Positions 44,005 to 52,153 of a DNA stretch of 64,000 nt are shown piece by piece. The translations under genes and the position numbers were made by a program. The notes under the pieces were generated by a model that was not told the DNA's origin, ran no database searches, and worked only from the letters and a program-made list of their open reading frames with translations. Positions within the stretch are counted from its first letter, which is position 1, and each line of letters begins with the position of its first letter. Origin of the DNA: CAYQUC01 sp964514215 (lineage in GTDB: Bacteria > Pseudomonadota > Gammaproteobacteria > UBA6429 > Thiohalophilaceae). Where the stretch lies: contig CAZEPW010000013.1 of the NCBI GenBank assembly GCA_964514215.1, forward strand, positions 5,292-69,291, read 5' to 3'.

Positions 44005-46239
44005 ATGAGTAATGCAACACGTTTATCAATTTCCGGCATGAGTTGTGCGGGATGTGTTGGCTCGGTTGAAGATGCCATCAAAGGTGTTGTTGGTGTAACG
44101 CAGTCTAGTGTGAATTTTGCGGAACATACAGCATTGGTTGAAGGTACTGCTAATGTCATTGATTTGGTGGATGCAATTAAATCTGCCGGTTACGATGCGG
44201 CACAATTAAAAGGTGCGCAAGACGAACAAGAAAAAGAAGCTGCTGAGATGCGCTATTACCGTAAATTATTAAAACAAGCATTATTTGCTGCTGTTATTGG
44301 TGTGCCATTATTCATTGCTGGCATGTTCGATGTATTGCCAGGCTTTGAGCAATATAGTGGTCGATTATTTTGGTTATTCATTGGTGTCATAACGTTACTC
44401 GTGTTGGTTTATTCTGGTGGCCACTTTTTTAGTGGGGCAGTGAAGTCTGCAAAAAATCATAATGCCAACATGGATACTTTGATTGCTTTGGGCACAGGCT
44501 CGGCTTGGATTTATTCAATGGTGATTGTGGCAAGCCCAAACTTGGTTCCGGCAATGGCGCAACATGCTTATTTTGAAGCGGCAGCGATTATTATTTCTTT
44601 AATTAATATTGGTGCAGCACTCGAAATGCGCGCTCGCGGCAAAACATCGGAGGCCATTAAACGTTTAATTGGCTTGCAGCCTAAAACTGCGCGGGTATTA
44701 CGCGACGGCGTTGAGCAGGATATCGCGATTGAAAATGTTGGGCTTGATGAAACATTAAGGGTGCGTCCGGGTGAACGTATTGCGGTTGATGGTATTATCA
44801 TTGATGGCCATTCGAGTATTGATGAATCAATGTTAAGTGGTGAGCCAATTCCGGTTAAAAAGGAAGTGGGTGATGATGTGGTTGCCGGTAGTATTAATAA
44901 AATGGGTAGCTTTTTATTTCAAGCAAAACGAATTGGTAAAGATACTGCGCTGTCACAAATCATAGAAATGGTGCGCACGGCACAATCGAGTAAACCGGCA
45001 ATTGGTCGTTTGGTGGATAAGGTGTCTTCCGTGTTTGTTCCTAGTGTGTTAATTTTTGCGGTATTAACGTTTTTAGTTTGGATAAATTTTGGGGTGACTG
45101 ATCAAGTAACAACACTGGCTATTGTCACCACGATGACGGTTTTAATTATTGCCTGTCCCTGTGCGTTGGGTTTGGCAACGCCAATTTCAATTATGGTGAG
45201 TGTTGGAAAAGCAGCAGAATACGGCACGCTGATTCGTAATGGTGATGCACTGCAACAAGCTGGAAAGCTTGATACCATCATACTTGATAAAACGGGAACG
45301 GTGACAGCAGGGCGGCCGAGTGTGACAAAAATTATTGCTTTGGATGCTTGGTCGGATGAATTAGTTTTGCAGTGGGCCGCTAGCATAGAGCAAAGCTCGG
45401 AACATCCATTAGCCGAAGCAATTGTAGACCATGCCCAACAAGCTCAGGTTGAAATGTTAGCGGTTACACAGTTTTCAGCAATAGCAGGTTTTGGCGTGAG
45501 TGCGGTTATTGCGAATAAAACCGTTTTATTGGGAAACCGTAAATTAATGAGTCAACAGGATATTGATATTGCTTCACTCGAGCAGGCTGCACACGAATTA
45601 GAAACCCAAGCGCAAACACCGATGTTTATCGCGGTTGAGGATCAGGCTATGGGGTTAATCAGTGTTGCGGATGCTATCAAAGAGGATTCAAAAGAGGCTA
45701 TTCATCGTATGAAAGCCAATGGTTTAAAAGTTGTGTTATTAACCGGTGATAATAAAATAACCGCACAAGCCGTTGCTAAACAAGTTGGTATCGATGAGGT
45801 TATTGCTGAAGTATTGCCACAAGATAAAGCTGAAAAAGTTGCATTTTTACAAGAACGTGGTGAACGTGTTGGTATGGTTGGTGACGGCATCAACGATGCA
45901 CCGGCATTAGCACGAGCCGATGTTGGTTTTGCCATCGGCACGGGAACCGATGTTGCGATTGAAAGTGCCGATATAACATTAATGCGCGGCTCGTTGCACG
46001 GTGTGATGGATGCCATTGCTATTTCAAAAGCAACAACACGAAATATAAAACAAAATTTATTTGGAGCGTTTATTTATAATGTGGTTGGTATTCCGGTGGC
46101 GGCTGGGGTGTTATTCCCATTTTTTGGGATATTACTCAACCCCATGATAGCCGGTGCTGCAATGGCGATGTCATCAGTAACTGTTGTGATGAATGCCAAT
46201 CGATTACGTTTATTTACCCCAGCAAAAAAGGATGATTAA
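44005..46239 (+). CDS. copA: Cu+-exporting P-type ATPase CopA
   Basis: P1B-type ATPase of 744 residues that pumps Cu+ out of the cytoplasm. One N-terminal HMA domain carries GMSCAGC (Cys14, Cys17). The membrane CPC motif is Cys384-Pro-Cys386 in IACPCALGLATP. The phosphorylation site is Asp428 in DKTGTVTAG, the HP motif is in SSEHPLAEAI, and the hinge is GDGINDAPALARADVG. AGGAG precedes the start. It forms a + strand unit with the HMA-AraC regulator, the Cys-rich protein and the 28-residue membrane peptide that follows. Confidence 0.96.
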   Translation: MSNATRLSISGMSCAGCVGSVEDAIKGVVGVTQSSVNFAEHTALVEGTANVIDLVDAIKSAGYDAAQLKGAQDEQEKEAAEMRYYRKLLKQALFAAVIGVPLFIAGMFDVLPGFEQYSGRLFWLFIGVITLLVLVYSGGHFFSGAVKSAKNHNANMDTLIALGTGSAWIYSMVIVASPNLVPAMAQHAYFEAAAIIISLINIGAALEMRARGKTSEAIKRLIGLQPKTARVLRDGVEQDIAIENVGLDETLRVRPGERIAVDGIIIDGHSSIDESMLSGEPIPVKKEVGDDVVAGSINKMGSFLFQAKRIGKDTALSQIIEMVRTAQSSKPAIGRLVDKVSSVFVPSVLIFAVLTFLVWINFGVTDQVTTLAIVTTMTVLIIACPCALGLATPISIMVSVGKAAEYGTLIRNGDALQQAGKLDTIILDKTGTVTAGRPSVTKIIALDAWSDELVLQWAASIEQSSEHPLAEAIVDHAQQAQVEMLAVTQFSAIAGFGVSAVIANKTVLLGNRKLMSQQDIDIASLEQAAHELETQAQTPMFIAVEDQAMGLISVADAIKEDSKEAIHRMKANGLKVVLLTGDNKITAQAVAKQVGIDEVIAEVLPQDKAEKVAFLQERGERVGMVGDGINDAPALARADVGFAIGTGTDVAIESADITLMRGSLHGVMDAIAISKATTRNIKQNLFGAFIYNVVGIPVAAGVLFPFFGILLNPMIAGAAMAMSSVTVVMNANRLRLFTPAKKDD

Positions 46240-46241
46240 CG

Positions 46242-46328
46242 ATGAATTTATTATTGACGAATTTAGCCGGTCTTGCACTAATCGTTTTAATTGTGTGGTG
46301 GTTTTGGTTATCAAAATCTAAAAAATAA
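46242..46328 (+). CDS. 28-residue membrane microprotein downstream of copA
   Basis: Starts 2 bases after the copA stop. It encodes one hydrophobic helix, NLAGLALIVLIVWWFWL, followed by a basic tail SKSKK. The sequence resembles the N-terminal anchor that I recall from proteobacterial membrane-bound cupredoxins encoded in copper loci. Here no cupredoxin domain follows in any frame. It may be a stand-alone partner of CopA or what is left of a truncated cupredoxin. The tight spacing to copA favours translation. Confidence 0.55.
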   Translation: MNLLLTNLAGLALIVLIVWWFWLSKSKK

Positions 46329-46435
46329 AGCAGGATATTTTTGAGTGTTGTTATAAATATTACTACTGTTTCGTACTCTTGTTTTTATTCTAGCCAAAAA
46401 ATGAACGGCACAGCAGTGTATCAATACATAAAAAT

Positions 46436-47026
46436 TTACTTCACACGTTGAGTCCGTCCAGCCACTTTAATGGCAGCCGCTTTCACTGCGGTTGCCACTT
46501 CATCGGCTGCTTTTGAATTTTTCATTGCTTGCGCGACATTCAGGCCACCAATCAGTAAGCTTAGCATTGCCCAAGCGCGGTTGTGGCGATCGTCTTCAGG
46601 CGCAGCAAGTCCTTGTACTACCAGTGCAACAATTACCGCCATTTTCTTTTCATACAAGCCATGCACTTTTGAATCCGAGCGCACCACTTCCGGTGTTAGT
46701 GTTGCCATTGCACAGCTGCAAGCCCGGTTACTGCGGTGGGGTTTTCCTAAGTAATAATCAACAAAGGCGTTAAGCCATTGTGCGCCACTGTCTGCTTGAA
46801 ATTTTTTTATGCCACTAATGACTTCATCCAGTCCGGCGATTAGCGCGGCATCAAATGCTGCGCTTTTTGAGCCAAAGTGCGCATAAAATGCCCCTGAAGT
46901 AACAGCAGCTGCTTTTGCCAGGCTGTCAACGCCCACGCCCGAAAAACCAAATTGTCGAAAATTACGTCCTACTGCATCAAGCATTCGTTTATGTGTTTCG
47001 GCTTTTTTTCCTGATTTGTGTGCCAT
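46436..47026 (-). CDS. TetR family transcriptional regulator
   Basis: 196-residue repressor. The N-terminal HTH reads MLDAVGRNFRQFGFSGVGVDSLAKAAAVTSGAFYAHFGSK. The C-terminal ligand domain includes NRACSCAMATLTPEV, seen in the group of TetR proteins that sense electrophiles or hydrophobic compounds. Divergent from a secreted-protein gene, with three palindromes in the 186-base gap that fit as operators. Codon use is slightly more GC-rich than its neighbours. Confidence 0.9.
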   Translation of the reverse strand: MAHKSGKKAETHKRMLDAVGRNFRQFGFSGVGVDSLAKAAAVTSGAFYAHFGSKSAAFDAALIAGLDEVISGIKKFQADSGAQWLNAFVDYYLGKPHRSNRACSCAMATLTPEVVRSDSKVHGLYEKKMAVIVALVVQGLAAPEDDRHNRAWAMLSLLIGGLNVAQAMKNSKAADEVATAVKAAAIKVAGRTQRVK

Positions 47027-47052
47027 TGTTTTAACCTCTGTTCCAGCCTATT

Positions 47053-47133
47053 TTATAGTGATCGTTATTTAATTGTAGTTTATTCTTGACAATATAACGA
47101 ACGTTATATAGATTAATATAGCGGTCGTTATAT
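47053..47133. promoter_or_regulatory. Three TetR-type operator palindromes and a sigma-70 promoter
   Basis: Site 2 is ATATAACG-AA-CGTTATAT (47092-47109), a perfect palindrome. Site 3 is ATATAGCG-GT-CGTTATAT (47116-47133) with one mismatch. Site 1 is TTATAGTG-AT-CGTTATTT (47053-47070), more degenerate. Centres of sites 2 and 3 are 24 bases apart. Promoter TTGACA-17-TAGATT (47086-47114) has site 2 exactly in its spacer, so repressor binding would block the polymerase. Confidence 0.8.
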
Positions 47134-47212
47134 TTTTGAACGAGTGGACTGCAAATGAGTAAAACTTTTTATCGTTTTACTTAATTTAATCAACAATTTA
47201 AGAGGATTTACC

Positions 47213-47683
47213 ATGTTAAAAACACGACTATTTCAAATTTTTATGTCATTTGCTATTGCCGGTAGTGTGCTGATGAGCGCCCATGCAGGCACAAACTGCA
47301 TGCCGATTGGTGGCACGGCAATGCCGAATTTTGTGCCACAGCCAGACGGAACAATTACCATTGTTGCACCACTGACTGGCAGTGTCGCAACTGCGACGGG
47401 GACGATCACGGCGCAACGAAAAACCGATACGGGTTTGGAAATGGATATGGAACATTATTTTATGACCAGTAAAGGCGGTTTTATGCACACCAAAGATACT
47501 GCTGTGTTGACCAAGGTTATGGGTAAAAAAGATCGTTATATGATTGAAATTGAGTATCACATTCAAGAAGCGTCAACATCGGGTGCCCTTAAAGGCTTTA
47601 AGGGTGAATTCAACAGTTTCGGTTTGGTGGATTTGGCGCAGTTGAATGGCTTGGTTCGTTATAGCGGTGAAATCTGTCAATAA
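47213..47683 (+). CDS. Uncharacterised secreted protein under TetR control
   Basis: 156-residue exported protein: the signal peptide ends at MSAHAGTNC. The mature part is predicted beta-rich, with MEMDMEHYFMTSKGGFMHTKDTAVL (in two overlapping pieces) containing several Met and His, and two Cys (TNCMPIGG near the start and GEICQ at the end) that could form one disulfide. I do not recognise the family. A good AAGAGG ribosome site precedes the ATG. The operator-bearing promoter links it to the divergent TetR gene, and its own terminator makes it a one-gene unit. Confidence 0.7.
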   Translation: MLKTRLFQIFMSFAIAGSVLMSAHAGTNCMPIGGTAMPNFVPQPDGTITIVAPLTGSVATATGTITAQRKTDTGLEMDMEHYFMTSKGGFMHTKDTAVLTKVMGKKDRYMIEIEYHIQEASTSGALKGFKGEFNSFGLVDLAQLNGLVRYSGEICQ

Positions 47684-47692
47684 TGTTTGTCG

Positions 47693-47721
47693 AAACACCT
47701 CTATTCCAGAGGTGTTTTTTT
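47693..47721 (+). terminator. Rho-independent terminator
   Basis: A 10-bp stem (AAACACCTCT / AGAGGTGTTT) with a 5-base loop is followed by a T-run. It closes the secreted-protein gene just before the glyoxalase gene. Confidence 0.92.
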
Positions 47722-47739
47722 AACGAGGAGTGATTTAAT

Positions 47740-48132
47740 ATGAAAAAAATTCTTTACACCATGATACGCGTTACGGATTTACAACGTTCAATCGATTTTT
47801 ATAGCACTATTTTGGAAATGAAATTATTAAGCACGTTTGATCAACCGCAAGACAAATTTACATTGGCGTTTATGGGCTTTGGAGCCGGGCTTGATAGTTC
47901 GACTATTGAATTAACGTATAACTATGGTGTTACGCAATATGATCTTGGTGATGGTTATGGCCATGTTGCAATACAGGTTGACGATTGTTATCAGCAGTGT
48001 GAATTAATCAAATCAAAAGGGGGAAATATTACTGTTGAGCCGCGAGTGATAGCCGGGCTTAATGAAACGATCGCTTTTGTGCAAGACCCTGACGGTTATC
48101 AAATTGAATTAATTCAAATTTCTAAAGTGTAG
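47740..48132 (+). CDS. gloA: Glyoxalase I (lactoylglutathione lyase) with altered metal ligand
   Basis: Isomerises the hemithioacetal of methylglyoxal and glutathione. The 130-residue chain aligns gaplessly with E. coli GloA one residue out of step. The metal ligands Glu57 (IELTYN), His75 (GYGHVAI) and Glu123 (YQIELIQ) are all present, but the first ligand, His5 in E. coli, is Tyr6 here (ILYTMIRV, codon TAC). One C-to-T change from CAC would explain it. The enzyme may have weaker or different metal binding, or the base may be an assembly error. Confidence 0.92.
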   Translation: MKKILYTMIRVTDLQRSIDFYSTILEMKLLSTFDQPQDKFTLAFMGFGAGLDSSTIELTYNYGVTQYDLGDGYGHVAIQVDDCYQQCELIKSKGGNITVEPRVIAGLNETIAFVQDPDGYQIELIQISKV

Positions 48133-48135
48133 TTT

Positions 48136-49014
48136 TTAATTTGAGTTTATCGAGTCTAATTTTTTTTGTAGCGCCTCAGTCATAAATGCAACAAAAGTAC
48201 TTATTCGGCTAACATCCCGAATACCGGGGTGGCGCAAAATCCACATGGACATAATGAGTGGCTTGGGGGTATTGGTGTAACGTTGCATATCCGGATTTTG
48301 TTCTGCAATAAGGGTTGGTAAGCGCCCAACGCCCATGCCTGCTTTGATAGCATCTACGGTGACTAAAGGATCATTGGTGCGTAATGTTAATTGTAAATTT
48401 TGTTGTGTTGCGTGTAACCAGTCGGGTCGCGGTTTATTATTGTATTCGCCAATCCAGTGTAGCGGTTTGCTACCGTTGGCTTTCTGGTATTGTTTTAGAT
48501 ATTTTTTCGAACCGTAAACGGCTAATTCAAATTTTCCGATTTCGCGTCCGATTAAATTCTCCGGTGGCATGTAGGTTAGTCCCCGAATGGCAACATCTGC
48601 TTCTTGTTTTGTCAGATTACTGATTTTATTCGATACTTCAAGTTGTAATTCAATGTCGGGGTGTAATTGTGAAAATTGTTTGAGTAATGGCATCAGTAAG
48701 GGTTTCACAAATAAAAGTGGTGTGGTCACTCTGATGGGGCCACTCAGTGCAATATTTTTTCCCATAATGTGGCGTTCAATTGCAAAACTGTGTTCTTCCA
48801 TTAATTCGGCATAATGGCGTAGCTCTTCACCTTCGGAGGTGAGCGCATAACCCGTGGTAAACCGTTCAAACAAAGTAACTTTTAATGACCCTTCGAAACT
48901 GTTAATTCGTCTGGAAACGGTAGACTGGTTTACTTTTAATTGTTCTGCTGCTGCAGAGACTGACTCGGCTCTGGCAACAGCCAGAAAATAGCGTAAATCA
49001 TCCCAATTATTCAT
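48136..49014 (-). CDS. LysR family transcriptional regulator
   Basis: 292-residue LTTR with HTH FLAVARAESVSAAAEQLKVNQSTVSRRINSFEGSL (two overlapping blocks) and effector domain LSGPIRVTTPLLFVKPLLMPLL. It is convergent with gloA, 3 bases apart, and divergent from the SRPBCC gene across 121 bases that contain repeated TGCAT motifs. The SRPBCC gene is the obvious target. It is closely related in plan to the LysR gene near 23 kb. Confidence 0.9.
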   Translation of the reverse strand: MNNWDDLRYFLAVARAESVSAAAEQLKVNQSTVSRRINSFEGSLKVTLFERFTTGYALTSEGEELRHYAELMEEHSFAIERHIMGKNIALSGPIRVTTPLLFVKPLLMPLLKQFSQLHPDIELQLEVSNKISNLTKQEADVAIRGLTYMPPENLIGREIGKFELAVYGSKKYLKQYQKANGSKPLHWIGEYNNKPRPDWLHATQQNLQLTLRTNDPLVTVDAIKAGMGVGRLPTLIAEQNPDMQRYTNTPKPLIMSMWILRHPGIRDVSRISTFVAFMTEALQKKLDSINSN

Positions 49015-49035
49015 CTATGCATCCTCGCATATTAG

Positions 49036-49072
49036 TTATGCATAATAGTTTATACCTTTGCATTATTGCATG
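49036..49072. promoter_or_regulatory. Candidate LysR operator region
   Basis: TTATGCATAA is a perfect 10-base palindrome. TTGCATTATTGCAT follows 16 bases later with the same TGCAT element. The position between divergent LysR and SRPBCC genes fits LTTR sites. This is inference only. Confidence 0.35.
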
Positions 49073-49135
49073 GCGTATATTTATAGCATGAATCAATTCG
49101 ACGGTCAGTATCAAGTTAGATAAAAGGGGAAAATT

Positions 49136-49696
49136 ATGTCAGCATCTGTCAGGAATACCAATAATGAAGTCCAAACGAAGCATTTTGAAAATGCACTTAA
49201 TGGTTTTGATGTGCGCAAGTTTACCGATGCAAAATTACAAATGAAGGGGAGTTTTCACTTTAGCTGTAATCCGGAAGTATTGTTTGAGTATGTTTCAAAT
49301 CCGGAACGTATTGCGCAGTGGTTTGGCATGATTAAAGGTGGTAATTTTAATCATGCTAACTCGAGTAATGATGGTGCTTTAGGTGAAGGGTCATTGCGCG
49401 TTTGTAATACCTCAATGGGAACGTTAAATGAAACCATTTATTTTATCGAACAACCTTATCTTGTTGCCTATAATGTTCAGAGCTGGTCAATGCCAATGAA
49501 AGATCATTGCGCGGTGATGATTATCGAACCTCAGGATGATGGTTCCTGTATTTTAGTCTGGTTGCACTATTTTAATTATAAAGGATTCATCATGAGAAGA
49601 ATGTTTCCAACGATGATGCTTAAAATGATGAATGATGGAATGCAAAAATTGCGTGAAAAACTCGGTGGTAATGGCGGTAAAATGGAAGCAGCTTAG
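49136..49696 (+). CDS. SRPBCC/polyketide-cyclase fold protein
   Basis: 186-residue soluble protein with a START/SRPBCC-like core: FHFSCNPEVLFEYVSNPERIAQWFGMIKGG at the start of the fold, then LNETIYFIEQPYLVAYNV, and a long C-terminal helix (MRRMFPTMMLKMMNDGMQKLREKLGG). These proteins bind hydrophobic ligands in a deep cavity; some act as cyclases or lipid carriers. Ribosome site AGGGGAAA. It is divergent from a LysR gene that probably controls it. Confidence 0.82.
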   Translation: MSASVRNTNNEVQTKHFENALNGFDVRKFTDAKLQMKGSFHFSCNPEVLFEYVSNPERIAQWFGMIKGGNFNHANSSNDGALGEGSLRVCNTSMGTLNETIYFIEQPYLVAYNVQSWSMPMKDHCAVMIIEPQDDGSCILVWLHYFNYKGFIMRRMFPTMMLKMMNDGMQKLREKLGGNGGKMEAA

Positions 49697-49739
49697 ATTT
49701 ATCAAAATAGACGTACTAGGTTTTTCCACCAAGGTATGC

Positions 49740-49755
49740 TATATTGTACAATATA
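49740..49755. promoter_or_regulatory. Palindromic operator of the toxin-antitoxin operon
   Basis: TATATTGTACAATATA is a perfect 16-base palindrome, with flanking GGTA and TACC roughly symmetric about it, 26 bases before the antitoxin start. Phd/YefM antitoxins bind such sites to autoregulate. Confidence 0.65.
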
Positions 49756-49781
49756 TCTGTACCAAAAATAATGGCACATCC

Positions 49782-50012
49782 ATGCAAAATATAAATATCA
49801 GCGAATTTAGGGCTAATCTATTGAGTTATCTGCAAAAAGCCCATGATGGCGAAGAGCTTACAGTCACCTCTCATGGTGAAGTTCTGGCTACTATACTGCC
49901 TCCTGTCGACAAACGGGAAAAGGCTAAAAAAATGTTGAATTCACTTTCTAAAACGGCTGTCATTGGTGACATTGTTTCTCCGGATAATGATGGCTGGAAA
50001 GCCATGAAATGA
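49782..50012 (+). CDS. Phd/YefM family antitoxin
   Basis: 76-residue antitoxin. The N-terminal DNA-binding fold reads MQNINISEFRANLLSYLQKAHDGEELTVTSHGEV in overlapping blocks, with the family turn GEELTVTSHGEVLATILPP. The C-terminal tail (MLNSLSKTAVIGDIVSPDNDGWKAM) would wrap the toxin. The start is set here by the family opening. Its stop overlaps the toxin start in an ATGA, so the pair is translationally coupled. Promoter palindrome upstream. Confidence 0.88.
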   Translation: MQNINISEFRANLLSYLQKAHDGEELTVTSHGEVLATILPPVDKREKAKKMLNSLSKTAVIGDIVSPDNDGWKAMK

Positions 50013-50401
50013 TTGTGATGGATACTTGTTCTATTATTTGGGATGCTTTGTCTCCAAAGAGTTTATCTCGAAAAGCAAAGGCAGCTATAAACAAACATGA
50101 AGAACAGGGACTTATATTTTGTGATATCTCAGCGTGGGAAATTGCAATGTTGGTAAAAAAGGAGAAGCTTCAAATTGATGGCGCTACAACTAATTTTATT
50201 AAAGCCGTGCTTGATTCGAGAAATTATATTTATAAAGCTATTACTCCTGAAATAGCGGATTTATCCGTAACTCTCGGAAAACAAATTAATAAAAATCCTG
50301 CTGATCGACTAATTGTCGCAACGTCAATCATTGAAAACATCGAATTAATTACTGCAGATAAAAATTTAATTAAATCTGATTTAGTTAAAACTATTTGGTG
50401 A
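50009..50401 (+). CDS. vapC: PIN domain toxin (VapC-like)
   Basis: 130-residue PIN-fold ribonuclease toxin. Acidic metal-binding residues are Asp5 (IVMDTCSIIW), Glu44 (SAWEIAML), Asp99 (NPADRLIVATS) and Asp117 (LITADKNL). SAWEIAMLVKKEKLQI and NPADRLIVAT match the plant-type/Sll0205 PIN group, usually paired with Phd-type antitoxins as here. These toxins cut tRNA or rRNA when free. The gene is directly followed by the MITE-like element. Confidence 0.9.
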   Translation: MIVMDTCSIIWDALSPKSLSRKAKAAINKHEEQGLIFCDISAWEIAMLVKKEKLQIDGATTNFIKAVLDSRNYIYKAITPEIADLSVTLGKQINKNPADRLIVATSIIENIELITADKNLIKSDLVKTIW

Positions 50402-50455
50402 ATGACAACGCGAAAGTATGCGGTTATTTTTTTAATCTTAATTCTGCTCTCAATT

Positions 50456-50636
50456 TAATTAACCTGAACTCGGGATAAGCAAATATAATTTAAATAAACA
50501 AATGAAGTAGTTACGAAAGAATAATACTAAATCCACCGGCTACGGAAGAGGTGTAGTCCATATCCTCACATTTGTGCTCGAATAGTATTTTTGAACAGCA
50601 ATAAATATTTTTCTTATCCCGAGTTCAGGTTAATTA
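50456..50636. mobile_element. MITE-like element with 24-bp perfect terminal inverted repeats
   Basis: Ends TAATTAACCTGAACTCGGG... and ...CCCGAGTTCAGGTTAATTA are exact 24-base inverted repeats around 133 bases without a coding frame. AATT flanks both sides if the true ends are AACCTG/CAGGTT, a possible 4-base target duplication. The right end overlaps the comM stop codon. No transposase is in the window. It could also act as a terminator for the convergent vapC and comM genes. Confidence 0.65.
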
Positions 50637-52153
50637 TTATTACGATCCAACTTTCGATAGCTTATGGCTTCTGTTAAATGTTTGGTTTTAATGTTTTCCG
50701 CTTTATCTAAGTCGGCAATTGTACGGGCAACTTTTAATATTCGATGATAAGCGCGTGCCGATAATCCTAATTTTTCAATAGCGTCTTCTAATAAATTAGA
50801 ATCGTCAGATTTTAAGCAACACCAGTGTTCAATTTGTTTTACCGTGAGTTGACTATTGGGTATTGTCGAACGATGTAATTGAATGTTGCGAGCTTGATTC
50901 ACTCTGACTCGAATTTCATCACTGGTTGTTTGACTTTGTTGCGGTTTTTGGCGCAGTAGTTTGGTGGCAATAGTAGCAACTTCGATATGCATATCTATAC
51001 GGTCTAATAACGGGCCGGATATTTTGGCACGGTAACGCTCAACCTGTTCCGATGTGCAATTGCAACGGTCATCTTTGTGCCCAAGATAACCACAAGGGCA
51101 CGGGTTCATGGCTGCGATGAGTTGGAAGCGTGCCGGAAATTCAGCCTGTCGCGCTGCACGTGAAATTGTAATCGAGCCGGACTCGAGCGGTTCACGTAAT
51201 ACTTCTAAAACTTTTCTATCGAACTCGGGTAATTCGTCTAAAAATACCACTCCGTTATGGGCTAATGAAATTTCACCGGGACGCGGCTGGCTACCACCAC
51301 CAACCAAAGCAACACCGGATGCAGTGTGATGCGGATTTCGAAATGGCCGTTGTTGCCAAGAGTCTGCCTTAAATTCTTGTGTGTTATTGATGGAACGAAT
51401 CGCGGCAGTTTCCAAGGCTTCTTGTTCGGTCATGTCGGGCATGATGCTCGGGAGCCGACTTGCTAACATGGTTTTACCGGTTCCGGGTGGCCCCACCATT
51501 AACATGCTATGGCCACCGGCTGCTGCAATTTCTAGCGCGCGTTTAGCGTGCTGTTGTTCATGAACATCGGATAAACACACGGGATAATGTAGTTTTGTAT
51601 TTTTGTTTACACTGATTTGGGGCGCAAAGGCATCAATTTGTTGCTGGCCTGATAAATGTGCGCAAACCGCGAGTAAGTTTTGTACGGGTAATATTTTTAG
51701 GCCGCTAACCAGAGAGGCTTCCGTGGCATTTTGCTCGGGTACAACCAATATTTTATTGGCATTTCGCGTTTGTATCGCCACCGGCAATACACCGCGGACG
51801 GCACGACATTCGCCGCTGAGTGCCAACTCGCCAAGAAATTCATATTGAGTTAAATTTAAATTGGGAATTTGTTCAGATGATGCTAATAATCCGATGGCAA
51901 TGGCTAGATCAAATCGTCCGCCATCTTTGGGTAAATCTGCCGGGGCAAGGTTAACGGTGATGCGTCGGGCAGGAAATTCAAACTGAGAATTGATGAGTGC
52001 GCCACGCACGCGATCTTTACTTTCTTTAACGGCAGTTTCAGGCAAGCCGACAATGGAAAAACAGGGCAGGCCATTGGATAAATCAACCTCCACGGTCACC
52101 AGCGGTGATTCAATACCGACTCCGGCTCGAGAAAATACAACTGCAAGTGACAT
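50630..52153 (-). CDS. comM: ComM/YifB family AAA+ ATPase
   Basis: 507-residue Mg-chelatase-like ATPase. ComM is a hexameric branch-migration helicase that helps integrate incoming DNA during natural transformation. The N-terminal ChlI-like domain reads VEVDLSNGLPCFSIVGLPETAVKESKDRVRGAL in parts. The AAA core has Walker A GPPGTGKT, RNPHHTASGVALVGGG and VFLDELPEF, then MNPCPCGYLG, and the C-terminal domain ends with EAISYRKLDR. The stop codon TAA falls inside the terminal repeat of the MITE-like element, so the last few residues (NNN) may be created by the insertion. Confidence 0.94.
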   Translation of the reverse strand: MSLAVVFSRAGVGIESPLVTVEVDLSNGLPCFSIVGLPETAVKESKDRVRGALINSQFEFPARRITVNLAPADLPKDGGRFDLAIAIGLLASSEQIPNLNLTQYEFLGELALSGECRAVRGVLPVAIQTRNANKILVVPEQNATEASLVSGLKILPVQNLLAVCAHLSGQQQIDAFAPQISVNKNTKLHYPVCLSDVHEQQHAKRALEIAAAGGHSMLMVGPPGTGKTMLASRLPSIMPDMTEQEALETAAIRSINNTQEFKADSWQQRPFRNPHHTASGVALVGGGSQPRPGEISLAHNGVVFLDELPEFDRKVLEVLREPLESGSITISRAARQAEFPARFQLIAAMNPCPCGYLGHKDDRCNCTSEQVERYRAKISGPLLDRIDMHIEVATIATKLLRQKPQQSQTTSDEIRVRVNQARNIQLHRSTIPNSQLTVKQIEHWCCLKSDDSNLLEDAIEKLGLSARAYHRILKVARTIADLDKAENIKTKHLTEAISYRKLDRNNN

